DNA of 41,444 bases from Syntrophomonadaceae bacterium (GCA_012515055.1 JAAYZA010000144.1:1-41444), one strand, 5' to 3'. Positions 27,415 through 35,848 are shown, numbered from the stretch's first letter. Notes: generated by a model not told the origin, from the sequence alone. Translations and numbers: made by a program.

Positions 27415-28479
27415 ATGCAATTAGGCATAATTGGACTGCCCACAGCAGGCAAAACTTCAATTTTTGAATTGCTTACCAATCATGTGGATGGTGATGGCAA
27501 TATAGCCAGGGCCAATCTGGCCATAGCTAAAATTCCCGATCAGCGGATCGATTTCTTATCCAATCTATACAAACCTAAAAAAACCACCTATGCACAAATA
27601 GAAGTGATAGATGTGCCCTCATTGATACCAGGGACGGCCAAAAGCACCGCCCAATTTTTAGATTCAGTGCGTAAAGCTGATGCCTTACTTATGATGGTCA
27701 GGGTTTTTGAAAATGAAAACGTACCATCATATAGCGGTGAAATAAATCCCATAAAAGATATAGAGGATATCAATTATGAATTGCTGCTGGCCGATCTGGA
27801 CCTGATAGAAAAAAGGATCCAGAGGATCAATGAAAACAAAAAGAAAAATACCATGCTGAAAGAATTGGAATTATTAGAGAAGATTCAGGCCCATCTGGAA
27901 GAAGGTTTACGCTTATCTTCATTGGAATTGAGTGATGAGGAAACAGAATTATTGTCGAATTATCAATTATTAACGTCTAAACAAATGCTTATATGTCTAA
28001 ACATTTGTGAAGACGACATTGTGGAATCTCGATTTATTGGGAAGGAGGCGGTCTATGAATATGGCCGCAGCCATAATTTGAATATTATTGAAGTATCAGC
28101 CAGTATTGAAAAAGAGATTGCCCAACTCGATGAAGTTGATAGAAAAATCTATATGCAAGAAATCGGAATTGAAGAATCGGGGGTGGTGAAAATTGCCCGC
28201 ATGATGTACAGCAGCCTGGGACTCATATCCTTTTTCACTGTGGGAGAGGATGAAGTTAAGGCCTGGACCATCAAGGAAGATACCATGGCCCGGAAAGCAG
28301 CGGGCAAGATCCACTCCGATATAGAACGGGGGTTTATACGGGCGGAAGTAATCAAATATGAGGATTTATATGAGTGGAAAAATCCCGTCCAGGTAAAGGA
28401 AAAAGGACTATTCAGATTGGAGGGCAAGGAGTATATTGTCAAGGACGGCGATATTATCAATTTTAGATTCAATGTATAG
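27415..28479 (+). CDS. YchF-related GTPase paralogue with C-terminal TGS domain
   Basis: 354-aa protein of the YchF/OLA1 (Obg-like ATPase) family. The P-loop is GLPTAGKTSIF instead of the usual GLPNVGKSTLF. The switch region is DVPSLIPGTAKSTAQFL, lacking the glycine-rich DIAGL-KGAS stretch. The N-x-x-E-D motif is NICEDD and the tail (LISFFTVGEDEVKAWTI, EGKEYIVKDGDIINF) is a normal TGS/YchF end. RVFENENV also matches the family. I read it as a divergent paralogue, not the housekeeping ychF. Nucleotide binding seems possible, hydrolysis uncertain. The ribosome site (GGAAAGG) is weak and 14 nt away. A terminator lies about 135 nt downstream. Confidence 0.82.
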   Translation: MQLGIIGLPTAGKTSIFELLTNHVDGDGNIARANLAIAKIPDQRIDFLSNLYKPKKTTYAQIEVIDVPSLIPGTAKSTAQFLDSVRKADALLMMVRVFENENVPSYSGEINPIKDIEDINYELLLADLDLIEKRIQRINENKKKNTMLKELELLEKIQAHLEEGLRLSSLELSDEETELLSNYQLLTSKQMLICLNICEDDIVESRFIGKEAVYEYGRSHNLNIIEVSASIEKEIAQLDEVDRKIYMQEIGIEESGVVKIARMMYSSLGLISFFTVGEDEVKAWTIKEDTMARKAAGKIHSDIERGFIRAEVIKYEDLYEWKNPVQVKEKGLFRLEGKEYIVKDGDIINFRFNV

Positions 28480-28612
28480 GCTGCGCTCCATTTAAGCTTC
28501 AGTTGATGGTTACATGACTTTTTTTACAGTTTGGTTTTGCGGTAAAGAACAATCTATTAGTATGTCACTACCTGTCGGGACAGGAATATAAATATAAACT
28601 ATCTACGCTCAG

Positions 28613-28640
28613 AAAGCTGACAATCTGTCAGCTTTTTTTT
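28613..28640 (+). terminator. Rho-independent terminator before the YheC/amidoligase operon
   Basis: AAAGCTGAC (28613-28621) pairs with GTCAGCTTT (28627-28635) around AATCT, followed by five more T. It is the best terminator in the window and lies 134 nt after the YchF-like stop. A smaller hairpin, CCTGT-CGGG-ACAGG, lies just upstream at 28571-28584. Confidence 0.85.
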
Positions 28641-28679
28641 ATCTATCTGGTGCAAATGACACCGAGTATTTTAATAATT

Positions 28680-28688
28680 CATATTATG
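28680..28688 (+). promoter_or_regulatory. Candidate sporulation-sigma -10 element, YheC/amidoligase operon
   Basis: CATATTATG resembles the -10 of mother-cell sigma factors and is almost the same as CATATTATA at 19970. An AC dinucleotide lies 17 bp upstream (GACACCGAG), as in SigK -35 elements. Transcription would start near 28694, 24 nt before the gene. The site is short and could be chance. Confidence 0.35.
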
Positions 28689-28717
28689 AACTAAAGATAT
28701 ACAAAAGGAGTACTTGG

Positions 28718-29848
28718 ATGCATAAATGGGGACAGCATCATACCGGACCAATTGTAGGCATCATTACCACCGGCAAAAGTAAAAACCGATCCGGCAGCGG
28801 TAATATCGAACGCCTTTTTAAAGAGTTGATATCCTGCGGACGGCCAAAAAACATTTTCACTTATTATTTTTACCCCCGTGGTATCAACTGGAAACATCGG
28901 GTGATCAAAGGTTATTCTCATGACGGCAGGAAATGGTGCAGCGGCATATATCCTTTTCCTGATATTGTTTATAATCGTATACTTTATCGTAATATTGAGG
29001 GGTCAACTGAAATTAAAAACATCCTTAAAAAATTTCAGCAAGACAAAGATATTCATTTGTTTAATTCCAGGTTTTTAGAAAAGTGGGAAGTCCATAAAGT
29101 AATCAGTAACAATAAAGATACCGCGCATCTGGTTCCGGATACGGAACTTCTCACCCGCGAAACCTTGGGATATATGCTTAAAAGACACCAGGAGGTTCTG
29201 CTTAAGCCGCGGCACAGCAGCCGGGGGCAGGGCATAATCAAAATTATAAAATTTCCCGGGGGGCATTATGCTTTCTCCCGTGCTGAATGGAAAACTCCCC
29301 GTTGGATCAAAGCAGCCAGTTTCAACTCACTGGTCAGGCATCTGGAAGTATCAAGGGTATTTAATAAAAATTATTTAATCCAGGAATGTATAGAACTAAC
29401 CCGTCATAATGGCCGGATATTTGATCTGCGTTCCCAATTTCAGAAAAATGGCGAAGGCAAATGGGTCCTCACTGGTGTCGGTGTCAGGATTGCCGGCAAG
29501 AACAGATTCGTGACTCATATCCCCAATGGAGGCAGCCTGGCATCCTATGATGATATTATTCCCTTATTCAATGATCTGACTGCTGATGAAAGTCAAAGCT
29601 TTGACCGTCAATTGAAAACCATAGGGCTGTTCATACCGAAACTGCTGGAGGAAAGTTTGCAGATCAATCTGGCAGTTCTGTCAATGGATATTGGCATCGA
29701 TCCCCGTGGAAAGATGCTGATTCTGGAGATCAATTCCAAACCAGCCAGATTTGATGAACCCCATATCAGGCAACGGCATCATATTAATCTGGTTGACTAT
29801 TTTCTATATCTGACCGGGAAAAAGTATAAGAGGAATGATAAGCAGTGA
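28718..29848 (+). CDS. YheC/YheD family ATP-grasp protein (3), short form
   Basis: 376-aa ATP-grasp protein. It starts directly at HHTGPIVGIITTGKS, the point reached after about 90 residues in the two larger copies at 20008 and 21377, so it lacks their N-terminal domain. The ATP-grasp core is kept: KPRHSSRGQGIIKI, YLIQECIELTRHNG, FDLRSQFQKN, HIPNGGSLAS and SMDIGIDPRGKMLILEIN. AAAGGAG precedes the ATG. The stop overlaps the GTG start of the amidoligase gene by 4 nt, which points to a joint function. The acceptor and donor substrates are unknown. Confidence 0.85.
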   Translation: MHKWGQHHTGPIVGIITTGKSKNRSGSGNIERLFKELISCGRPKNIFTYYFYPRGINWKHRVIKGYSHDGRKWCSGIYPFPDIVYNRILYRNIEGSTEIKNILKKFQQDKDIHLFNSRFLEKWEVHKVISNNKDTAHLVPDTELLTRETLGYMLKRHQEVLLKPRHSSRGQGIIKIIKFPGGHYAFSRAEWKTPRWIKAASFNSLVRHLEVSRVFNKNYLIQECIELTRHNGRIFDLRSQFQKNGEGKWVLTGVGVRIAGKNRFVTHIPNGGSLASYDDIIPLFNDLTADESQSFDRQLKTIGLFIPKLLEESLQINLAVLSMDIGIDPRGKMLILEINSKPARFDEPHIRQRHHINLVDYFLYLTGKKYKRNDKQ

Positions 29849-31446
29849 ATTTAAATATTAATTATTTCCCTAACTCAATGGGTGATATGCTGCTGACCTG
29901 TCTTAAAAAGGATTTCGATGCTGTAGGAAAGAGACTGACAATCAATGGTGATGAATATTTGAAAATAATGGTCTCTGAACATGGGGCAAAATTGACCCGC
30001 GGGTTGAATCATTCCCGGGCAATAGAAATCTGTTTCAATGAAGAAGAACTGGGCGGAGTTCTGGCAGCTAATAAAATACCCTATGGCAATAGTATTGGAG
30101 AAAACTTAATAAAACATTATGAATTATTTATATTTGATTCCAGAGTCATATCAATTAAAGTTAGATCAGAGGTCAAAGCAAAACCGCAAACCAAATATAT
30201 CAGGGAATCCCCTAACAGCAGATCAGTGGAAATAGCTAATCGGGTAATATATTTGCTGGGTCTGGATTTTGCTGTTGTACATCTGTCCTTAACCGCACGC
30301 AGAAGGTTTAAAGTGATGAAAGTCGATCCCTCGCCAATAGTAAGAGAAAAAGACTTTAATGTATTTTATAAAATGTTGACCAATCTGTATGAAACCGGGA
30401 ATGAATTGCTATCAGCGGAAATTAAACTGGGCGCTGATCCGGAATTTATGATGATAAACACCAAAAGCGGAAGAATGGTATCGGCATCAGAATTTTTCCC
30501 CCGGGAAGGGCTGGTAGGCTGTGATAATATCAGGATACCCAATCGTCAGCAGCGACCGGTGGCAGAGCTCAGACCAGCGCCCAACAATGATCCGCTGGAA
30601 TTAATCGATAATGTAAAAAAGGCCTTAAATAACGCAAATCGCCTGGCATCCTATCGTAATGTTAAATGGGTGGCTGGCAGTCAACCGGTGGGAGGCTATT
30701 CCATTGGCGGGCACATCCATTTCAGTAATATGAAGCTGAATTATGCTATCTTAAGAGCCCTGGACAATTTTTTAGGTATTACAGTTTTTCTTCTGGAAGT
30801 GCCGGCAACGGCAGCCCGAAGAAGAAAAAAATATGGTTTTCTGGCGGATTACCGCATGAAAAGCCATGGTGGATTTGAATATCGCACACCGGGCAGCTGG
30901 CTGGTCTCACAAAAAATTGCCACCGCTGTTATCTGTCTGGCCAAAATCGTTATCAGCCGCTATCTATTCCTGGATAGAAATTATTTGAATTCCGCCGCTG
31001 CTCAGACAGCCTTTTATGCCGGCAACCAGGATTATTTCAAACCAATCTTTTATGATCTCTGGCATCATATAAAAAGAACTGATTTATATGATAAATACTC
31101 AGATGAATTAGAAATCATCCCTTATATGATTGAAAATGAAATAAATTGGGATGAAAAAAATGATTTGCGAAAAAAATGGCGTTTGGTTAATCCCAAAAAA
31201 TTGCCGCCGCGGCCCCCGGCTAAAACCAGTGTTCAGCCCCGGATTACAACCCCCGGAAGTATTAAAGCCAAACCCGGTGAAAAAACCTCCAAACGCAATT
31301 ATGGCGAAAAGGTAAGCCCGGGCAAAAAGAGCAGGGTCAATGTATCCAAAAATATAAATATGACCGTTCCGGATACCCGCAATATGCAAAGAGGAAGCAT
31401 AAATGCCGATCGTATCGTAATATCAAATACTATCCGGGGAATTTAA
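29845..31446 (+). CDS. phiEco32-type amidoligase (COOH-NH2 ligase type 2) with N-terminal extension
   Basis: 533-aa protein. The hallmark motifs of the phiEco32-like amidoligase family (a glutamine-synthetase-related fold) are LGADPEF (195-201) and GGHIHFS (288-294), with FEYRTPGSWL further on. The predicted reaction is ATP-dependent amide bond formation between a carboxylate and an amine. Residues 1-190 precede this domain, and ANRVIYLLGLDFAVVHLS plus RRFKVMKVDPSPIV looks like the end of an ATP-grasp domain. The last 85 residues are basic, Pro/Lys/Ser-rich and disordered-looking. GTG start overlaps the YheC/YheD stop (GTGA). The family assignment is fairly sure, the substrate unknown. Confidence 0.82.
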   Translation: MNLNINYFPNSMGDMLLTCLKKDFDAVGKRLTINGDEYLKIMVSEHGAKLTRGLNHSRAIEICFNEEELGGVLAANKIPYGNSIGENLIKHYELFIFDSRVISIKVRSEVKAKPQTKYIRESPNSRSVEIANRVIYLLGLDFAVVHLSLTARRRFKVMKVDPSPIVREKDFNVFYKMLTNLYETGNELLSAEIKLGADPEFMMINTKSGRMVSASEFFPREGLVGCDNIRIPNRQQRPVAELRPAPNNDPLELIDNVKKALNNANRLASYRNVKWVAGSQPVGGYSIGGHIHFSNMKLNYAILRALDNFLGITVFLLEVPATAARRRKKYGFLADYRMKSHGGFEYRTPGSWLVSQKIATAVICLAKIVISRYLFLDRNYLNSAAAQTAFYAGNQDYFKPIFYDLWHHIKRTDLYDKYSDELEIIPYMIENEINWDEKNDLRKKWRLVNPKKLPPRPPAKTSVQPRITTPGSIKAKPGEKTSKRNYGEKVSPGKKSRVNVSKNINMTVPDTRNMQRGSINADRIVISNTIRGI

Positions 31447-31462
31447 GAAGCAATGTTTAAAA

Positions 31463-31762
31463 TCAGGGGGTAAAGACATCATTAATTTCATAATGAAATG
31501 ATGTAATTTCCATTTGATCAGAGTAAAAATATAAAGTTTCCTCGATGACATGCAGAAAGTTTTCTAAATCCCGATTTTGATGTGAAACCAGGGAGAAACC
31601 AATTATAGACCGCTGGCGCAATTCATGGCAGTCAATTTCAGCAACCGAAATGCTGAATCTTTTTCTCAAGCGATCAATAACGCCTTTTACCAGCATCCGT
31701 TTATCTTTTAATGACTGGGAATACGGCAAATAAATTTCGGCTTTACCATATGCTACAAACAA
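31463..31762 (-). CDS. DUF503 family protein (YlxP-like)
   Basis: 99-aa small protein, starting at TTG 31762, 9 nt after GGAGG on the minus strand. The start fits the family length of about 95 aa. The signature is YLPYSQSLKDKRMLVKGVID, followed by FSISVAEIDCHELRQRSIIGF. In Bacillus ylxP sits in the nusA-infB-rbfA region and may act in ribosome maturation. Here it is alone, convergent with the amidoligase operon, so it may be a second copy. A longer reading from ATG 31855 has no ribosome site and a hydrophobic, non-family N-terminus. Confidence 0.82.
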   Translation of the reverse strand: MFVAYGKAEIYLPYSQSLKDKRMLVKGVIDRLRKRFSISVAEIDCHELRQRSIIGFSLVSHQNRDLENFLHVIEETLYFYSDQMEITSFHYEINDVFTP

Positions 31763-31937
31763 TTTGAATGACCTCCGGCAGTATTTTATGACCAGTCTGT
31801 GTATTATAAACAATCTTTTTACCAGTAAAATAGTAATCGACATATATTTGGTCATTTATTTATTATTCTAATTATGATAACATTATACAAGGATAAATGG
31901 GAATAATAGTAAAGGTTAAGAAAGGGTAGGGAAAGCA

Positions 31938-32219
31938 GTGTATATAGAACAATTTATGGTATTCAAAGTAATCACCCAGAGCGAAAGTTTTACTAAAGCA
32001 GCTAAGATTTTAAACTTGACCCAGCCAGCAATAAGTTTTCAAATCAAACAATTGGAAAAAAAATATCAGGTGAAATTATTTACCCGCAGCAATCGCGGCG
32101 TAAAACTTACCGATGCCGGTGAAACTTTTTATAATTATTGTGAAAAGATCCTGGCCGTTTACAATGAATTGGAAACTGCCATGGCTGATGAAGCCCATCG
32201 GGTGCCACTACAGGAATAA
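31938..32219 (+). CDS. LysR-type HTH-only protein
   Basis: 93-aa protein made only of the LysR winged HTH (FTKAAKILNLTQPAISFQIK, LEKKYQVKLFTRSNRGVKLT) and the start of the linker helix. Full LysR regulators are about 300 aa with a ligand-binding domain, which is missing. The DNA after the stop shows no trace of it and soon forms a terminator, so this looks like a real short gene or an old, neatly ended truncation. The start is GTG 31938 with a weak GGGTAGGG. It may bind DNA constitutively or dimerise with a full-length relative. The target is unknown. Confidence 0.72.
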   Translation: MYIEQFMVFKVITQSESFTKAAKILNLTQPAISFQIKQLEKKYQVKLFTRSNRGVKLTDAGETFYNYCEKILAVYNELETAMADEAHRVPLQE

Positions 32220-32241
32220 TTATTATATAATAATAAGACAT

Positions 32242-32295
32242 AAAGGCCGTTTAAACTCATTAAATAATTGTTTTATTGGGTTTTAACGGCTTTTT
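32242..32295 (+). terminator. Terminator after the LysR HTH gene
   Basis: AAAGGCCGTTTAAA pairs imperfectly with TTTTAACGGCTTTTT across an AT-rich loop. It lies about 23 nt after the stop codon and ends in a T-run. Confidence 0.6.
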
Positions 32296-32600
32296 AACCA
32301 CTTCTCCATATTCCTATAATATATATTATGTTAACTAAGATAAATATTTATTCCTCTTCTAGATATTCCTGTATTTTGTAATCCCTTCCCCCCTTTCTTC
32401 CATTAAAAAATTACTGTCGTTTTTATTGTTCTTGGGTTCTATACCAAATATCCTGGTGGATAATAATATTTAATATCTGCCGGCAGTTTTTTATTAAGAA
32501 CTATTTGATTTTTTAACGGACTTTCATTATTCATTATTTATTTTTAGTGACAGCAATTTTATTCTACATTTCTATAAATATTTCTACTCGACTATAATTG

Positions 32601-32630
32601 TTGACATAATAATATTATTGTTAATAATAT
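32601..32630 (+). promoter_or_regulatory. Promoter with internal AT palindrome
   Basis: -35 TTGACA (32601-32606), an 18-bp spacer and -10 TAATAT (32625-32630). The perfect palindrome AATAATATTATT (32608-32619) fills the spacer and could be a repressor site, though AT-rich palindromes arise easily. No annotated gene starts soon downstream. Confidence 0.45.
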
Positions 32631-32636
32631 CCCTGT

Positions 32637-33089
32637 TAGAACTGTATTTTCCCTGATTTTTAATTATTTATTGCCAGAAAATACTGGCCCCGTAATAGGA
32701 GGCAATAATAAGCATGTTCCTGACGAGTAAATACATTTCGGTACATAAAACATTAAATATATTTTACTGGGGCCTTAAAACGCAAATAATTAGGAGCCAT
32801 ATATTGCCAGGAGAATAATTTTGATCGATGTGGGAATTTATGTTGGAAATGGTTCTCGGTCTTGATAAATGCAGCACAATTTTAAACTATCGTGAATAAT
32901 TGCTGGAAGACTATAAATAATTAATTGCTCCCCTGCCCTATTTATATTCATGCCAGCATATGGCAATAATGGTTTGACCAGAAGAACTGGAAACTTTTAC
33001 ACATGGCTTTTATTTCAATTATAATATAATCATTCCTGTTTTGCCGGTCACTGCTCCTGGTCATTTTATATTGATGCCCGGCATTTTTT
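32637..33089 (+). ncRNA. Possible orphan transcript (ncRNA or small-ORF RNA)
   Basis: This is most of a roughly 940-bp stretch without a recognised gene (32296-33235). It has a promoter at its left end and a terminator-like structure at its right end: TGCCGG (33042-33047) with CCGGCA (33078-33083), then TTTTTT. Two competing hairpins lie near the 5' end: GCCAG-AAAATA-CTGGC (32673-32688), and GGCCCCGTAA (32686-32695) with TTACTGGGGCC (32764-32774). The second encloses AGGAGG and an ATG that opens a 34-codon ORF (32714-32818). A 23-codon ORF follows (32828-32899). Neither peptide is recognisable. No known riboswitch class was recognised. Confidence 0.3.
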
Positions 33090-33165
33090 AATACAGATCA
33101 CAATTAATGTGGAAGAATATTCTCAAAAACATGCCCATCAGACTGCTTTAACTGAATAGAATACT

Positions 33166-33195
33166 TTGACACTGAGATTCCGGGAATAGTATTAC
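33166..33195 (+). promoter_or_regulatory. Promoter of the P-type ATPase gene
   Basis: -35 TTGACA (33166-33171) and -10 GTATTA (17-bp spacer) or TATTAC (18-bp spacer). An 8-bp direct repeat TTACAGTA occurs at 33192-33199, overlapping the -10, and at 33211-33218 just before the ribosome site. It could be a regulator site. Confidence 0.5.
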
Positions 33196-33235
33196 AGTAA
33201 ACAAATTATTTTACAGTACAGGAGGGGTACCTATA

Positions 33236-35848
33236 TTGCACCCGCATAAACTGCATTATGATGAAGTCCTGAACCAATTACAGGTTGATCCCGAAATGGG
33301 TTTGGGCCCCGAGGAATCTCTTGACAGACTTGATAAATATGGCAGCAATAAATTGCCGGAGGCCCGGAAAAAATCTATTTGGCTTTTATTTATCGAACAG
33401 TTTAAGAATATCATGATAATTATTCTCATTCTGGCTGCCGGTATTTCTTTTGCCATAGCCTGGTATGAAAAGGAAGGATTCCTGGAACCGATTCTGATAA
33501 TTGTTATAGTGGTGCTTAATGCAGTTATAGGTGTGGTACAGGAAGGTAAAGCGGAAAAATCCCTGGAGGCTTTAAAGGAATTGTCGGCTCCCCAGGCCAG
33601 GGTGATCCGGGGCGGGAAGGAAATGGTGACGGCAGCGGCACAACTGGTACCTGGCGATATAGTCATCCTGGAGGCGGGTGATTATGTTCCCGCCGATGGC
33701 CGGTTAATAACTGCCCATAGTTTAAAGGCGGAAGAATCGGCTTTAACCGGGGAATCAGTGCCGGCAGAAAAAGACGCCATAGCTGTGTCAGCGCCGGATG
33801 CCTCCCTGGGTGACCGCGTGAATATGGTTTATTCCGGCACCAGTATCACATATGGTTCGGCCCGGGCAGTTGTCACCGCAACGGGTATGGATACGGAAAT
33901 GGGTAGGATTGCCGGATTATTAAGGGAAGCCGGGGAAGTAGATACTCCTTTGCAGCTCAAGCTGGCGCAGATGGGAAAATATATCGGCCTGGGTGTACTC
34001 TTAATAAGCGCGGTAATTTTTATTATCGGAGCCCTAAATGGCATGGTACTGATAGATATTTTTATGATTGCAGTAGCCCTGGCCGTATCAGCAATTCCTG
34101 AGGGCCTGCCGGCTATTGTTACAGTGGTTTTAGCCATCGGCGTTCAGCGAATGGTCAGGAAGAAGGCCATAATTCGCAAGCTGCCCGCTGTCGAGACTCT
34201 GGGAAGCGCTTCCGTCATCTGTACTGACAAGACTGGCACCCTTACTCTCAATCAAATGACACTGGTCAAAGCTTTTGTCAGTGAAACTTCTATTCTGGAG
34301 GATATAACCAAGGATAATTCCCCGGCAGTAAAAAAGCTTTTGCAATTTGCCACTCTTTGTTCTGATGGTTCAGTAGCAATTGAAGATGGAGTGGAAAAGC
34401 ATTTCGGCGATCCAACTGAGACTTCCATCGTAATGGCTGCCCATAAAAATGGTCTGCCCCAGGATGAATTAAACCGTTTGTATCCCCGATTGGCGGTATT
34501 ACCCTTTGATTCCGACCGCAAGCTTATGAGCACCATTAACGAAATAGAGGGCCGAAAAATAGTAATCGTCAAAGGAGCTTTTGACGTTTTAGCTGACAGA
34601 TGCAGCAGCGGAGATTTGGAAACCGGACGTCGGCAGACGGAAGAGTTAAGCTGTCAGGCACTTCGAGTATTAGCAGTAGGTTATAAAACAATAGAAAATA
34701 TGCCGGCAGAATTAACCTCTGCTGCCCTGGAAAACGATTTGACATTAATGGGCCTGGTGGGCATGATGGATCCTCCCCGCCCTGAAGCACGGGAAGCGGT
34801 CAGTATCTGCCGCCAGGCCGGCATAAAACCGGTTATGATAACCGGCGATCATCTGGTTACTGCCTCCGCAATAGCTGAGGATCTGGGCATCCTGCAGCCC
34901 GGTGATGAAGCAATAACCGGCAATGAATTGGCCATAACCAGTGAGGAAGATTTAGCCGGCCGGGTCGGGAATATTTCTGTTTATGCCCGGGTCACGCCCC
35001 AGGATAAAATCCGCATAGTTCGGGCCTGGCAAAAACAAGGGGCAGTGGTCTCCATGACCGGTGACGGGGTTAATGACGCACCAGCGTTAAAGGCAGCTGA
35101 TATAGGCTGTGCAATGGGTATAACCGGAACAGATGTGGCTAAAGGTGCCGCTGATATGATATTGACTGATGATAATTTTGCCACAATTGTTGATGCAATT
35201 AAAGAAGGACGGGGCATATACGACAATATCCGACACACCATCGGATTTTTATTAGGGACCAATATCGGTGAAGTTATGGTGGTTTTTGCTGCCATGCTGC
35301 TGTGGCAGGTAACCCCTTTGCTGGCAGTACAGCTTTTATTGATCAACCTGGTCACTGACAGTCTGCCGGCAGTGGCATTGGGTCTGGAACCCCTGGATAA
35401 AAACGTAATGCAGCGCCATCCCCAACCCAAAAACGAGGGCATCTTTGCGCATGGTTTTGGGCTGCGCATCATACTCCAGGGTATCATGTTTGCCTTTTTG
35501 ACCCTGATCGGTTTTACCCTGGTCTGGGAAAGCACCGGGGATATATCCGCCGCCCGGACCATGGCTTTTATTATACTGGCAGGGTCCCAGGTGTTCCATG
35601 CCTTTAATATGCGCTCAGCCCATTCTTTATTTAAAATTGGCTTTTTCAGCAACAAATACCTTAATGCTGCTGCTTTTATTTCCTTGCTTTTGATATTACT
35701 GGTATCTTTTGTTCCCCCGGCGGCATCCTCACTGGGCATGACACATTTATCGACTGAGATGTATGGTTTGGCTCTTTTCCTGGCATTGGTCCCCGTCATA
35801 GTTCTGGAAATAACAAAAGCCATGGGCCTTGTTAAAGCGCACCAATAA
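33236..35848 (+). CDS. Cation-transporting P-type ATPase, SERCA/PMR1-like (Ca2+)
   Basis: 870-aa P2A-type ATPase, probably exporting Ca2+ (Mn2+ possible). TTG 33236 follows AGGAGGGG by 8 nt. Visible parts are ALTGESVPAEKD (actuator), AIPEGLPAIVTVVLAIGV with Glu289 in helix M4, DKTGTLTLNQM with phosphorylated Asp331, MITGDH, TGDGVNDAPALKAADIG, NIGEVMVVFA in M5 and NLVTDSLPAVALGLEP in M6. The M4 Glu, M5 Asn and Glu, and M6 Asn, Thr and Asp are the Ca2+ ligands of SERCA, which supports Ca2+ specificity. It has its own promoter and a bidirectional terminator after it, so it is monocistronic. Confidence 0.93.
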   Translation: MHPHKLHYDEVLNQLQVDPEMGLGPEESLDRLDKYGSNKLPEARKKSIWLLFIEQFKNIMIIILILAAGISFAIAWYEKEGFLEPILIIVIVVLNAVIGVVQEGKAEKSLEALKELSAPQARVIRGGKEMVTAAAQLVPGDIVILEAGDYVPADGRLITAHSLKAEESALTGESVPAEKDAIAVSAPDASLGDRVNMVYSGTSITYGSARAVVTATGMDTEMGRIAGLLREAGEVDTPLQLKLAQMGKYIGLGVLLISAVIFIIGALNGMVLIDIFMIAVALAVSAIPEGLPAIVTVVLAIGVQRMVRKKAIIRKLPAVETLGSASVICTDKTGTLTLNQMTLVKAFVSETSILEDITKDNSPAVKKLLQFATLCSDGSVAIEDGVEKHFGDPTETSIVMAAHKNGLPQDELNRLYPRLAVLPFDSDRKLMSTINEIEGRKIVIVKGAFDVLADRCSSGDLETGRRQTEELSCQALRVLAVGYKTIENMPAELTSAALENDLTLMGLVGMMDPPRPEAREAVSICRQAGIKPVMITGDHLVTASAIAEDLGILQPGDEAITGNELAITSEEDLAGRVGNISVYARVTPQDKIRIVRAWQKQGAVVSMTGDGVNDAPALKAADIGCAMGITGTDVAKGAADMILTDDNFATIVDAIKEGRGIYDNIRHTIGFLLGTNIGEVMVVFAAMLLWQVTPLLAVQLLLINLVTDSLPAVALGLEPLDKNVMQRHPQPKNEGIFAHGFGLRIILQGIMFAFLTLIGFTLVWESTGDISAARTMAFIILAGSQVFHAFNMRSAHSLFKIGFFSNKYLNAAAFISLLLILLVSFVPPAASSLGMTHLSTEMYGLALFLALVPVIVLEITKAMGLVKAHQ

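Noticed and set aside
32820-33235. yybP-ykoY Mn2+ riboswitch before the Ca2+-type ATPase
   Set aside because: The conserved GGGGAGUAG-type core is not seen in this stretch.
32220-33235. Remnant of a LysR effector domain
   Set aside because: No frame after the stop shows LysR-like sequence. The DNA is AT-rich with a terminator right after the gene.
34981-35823. Minus-strand ORF (280 aa) opposite the P-type ATPase
   Set aside because: It mirrors the conserved hinge and membrane helices of the ATPase and has no recognisable motif.
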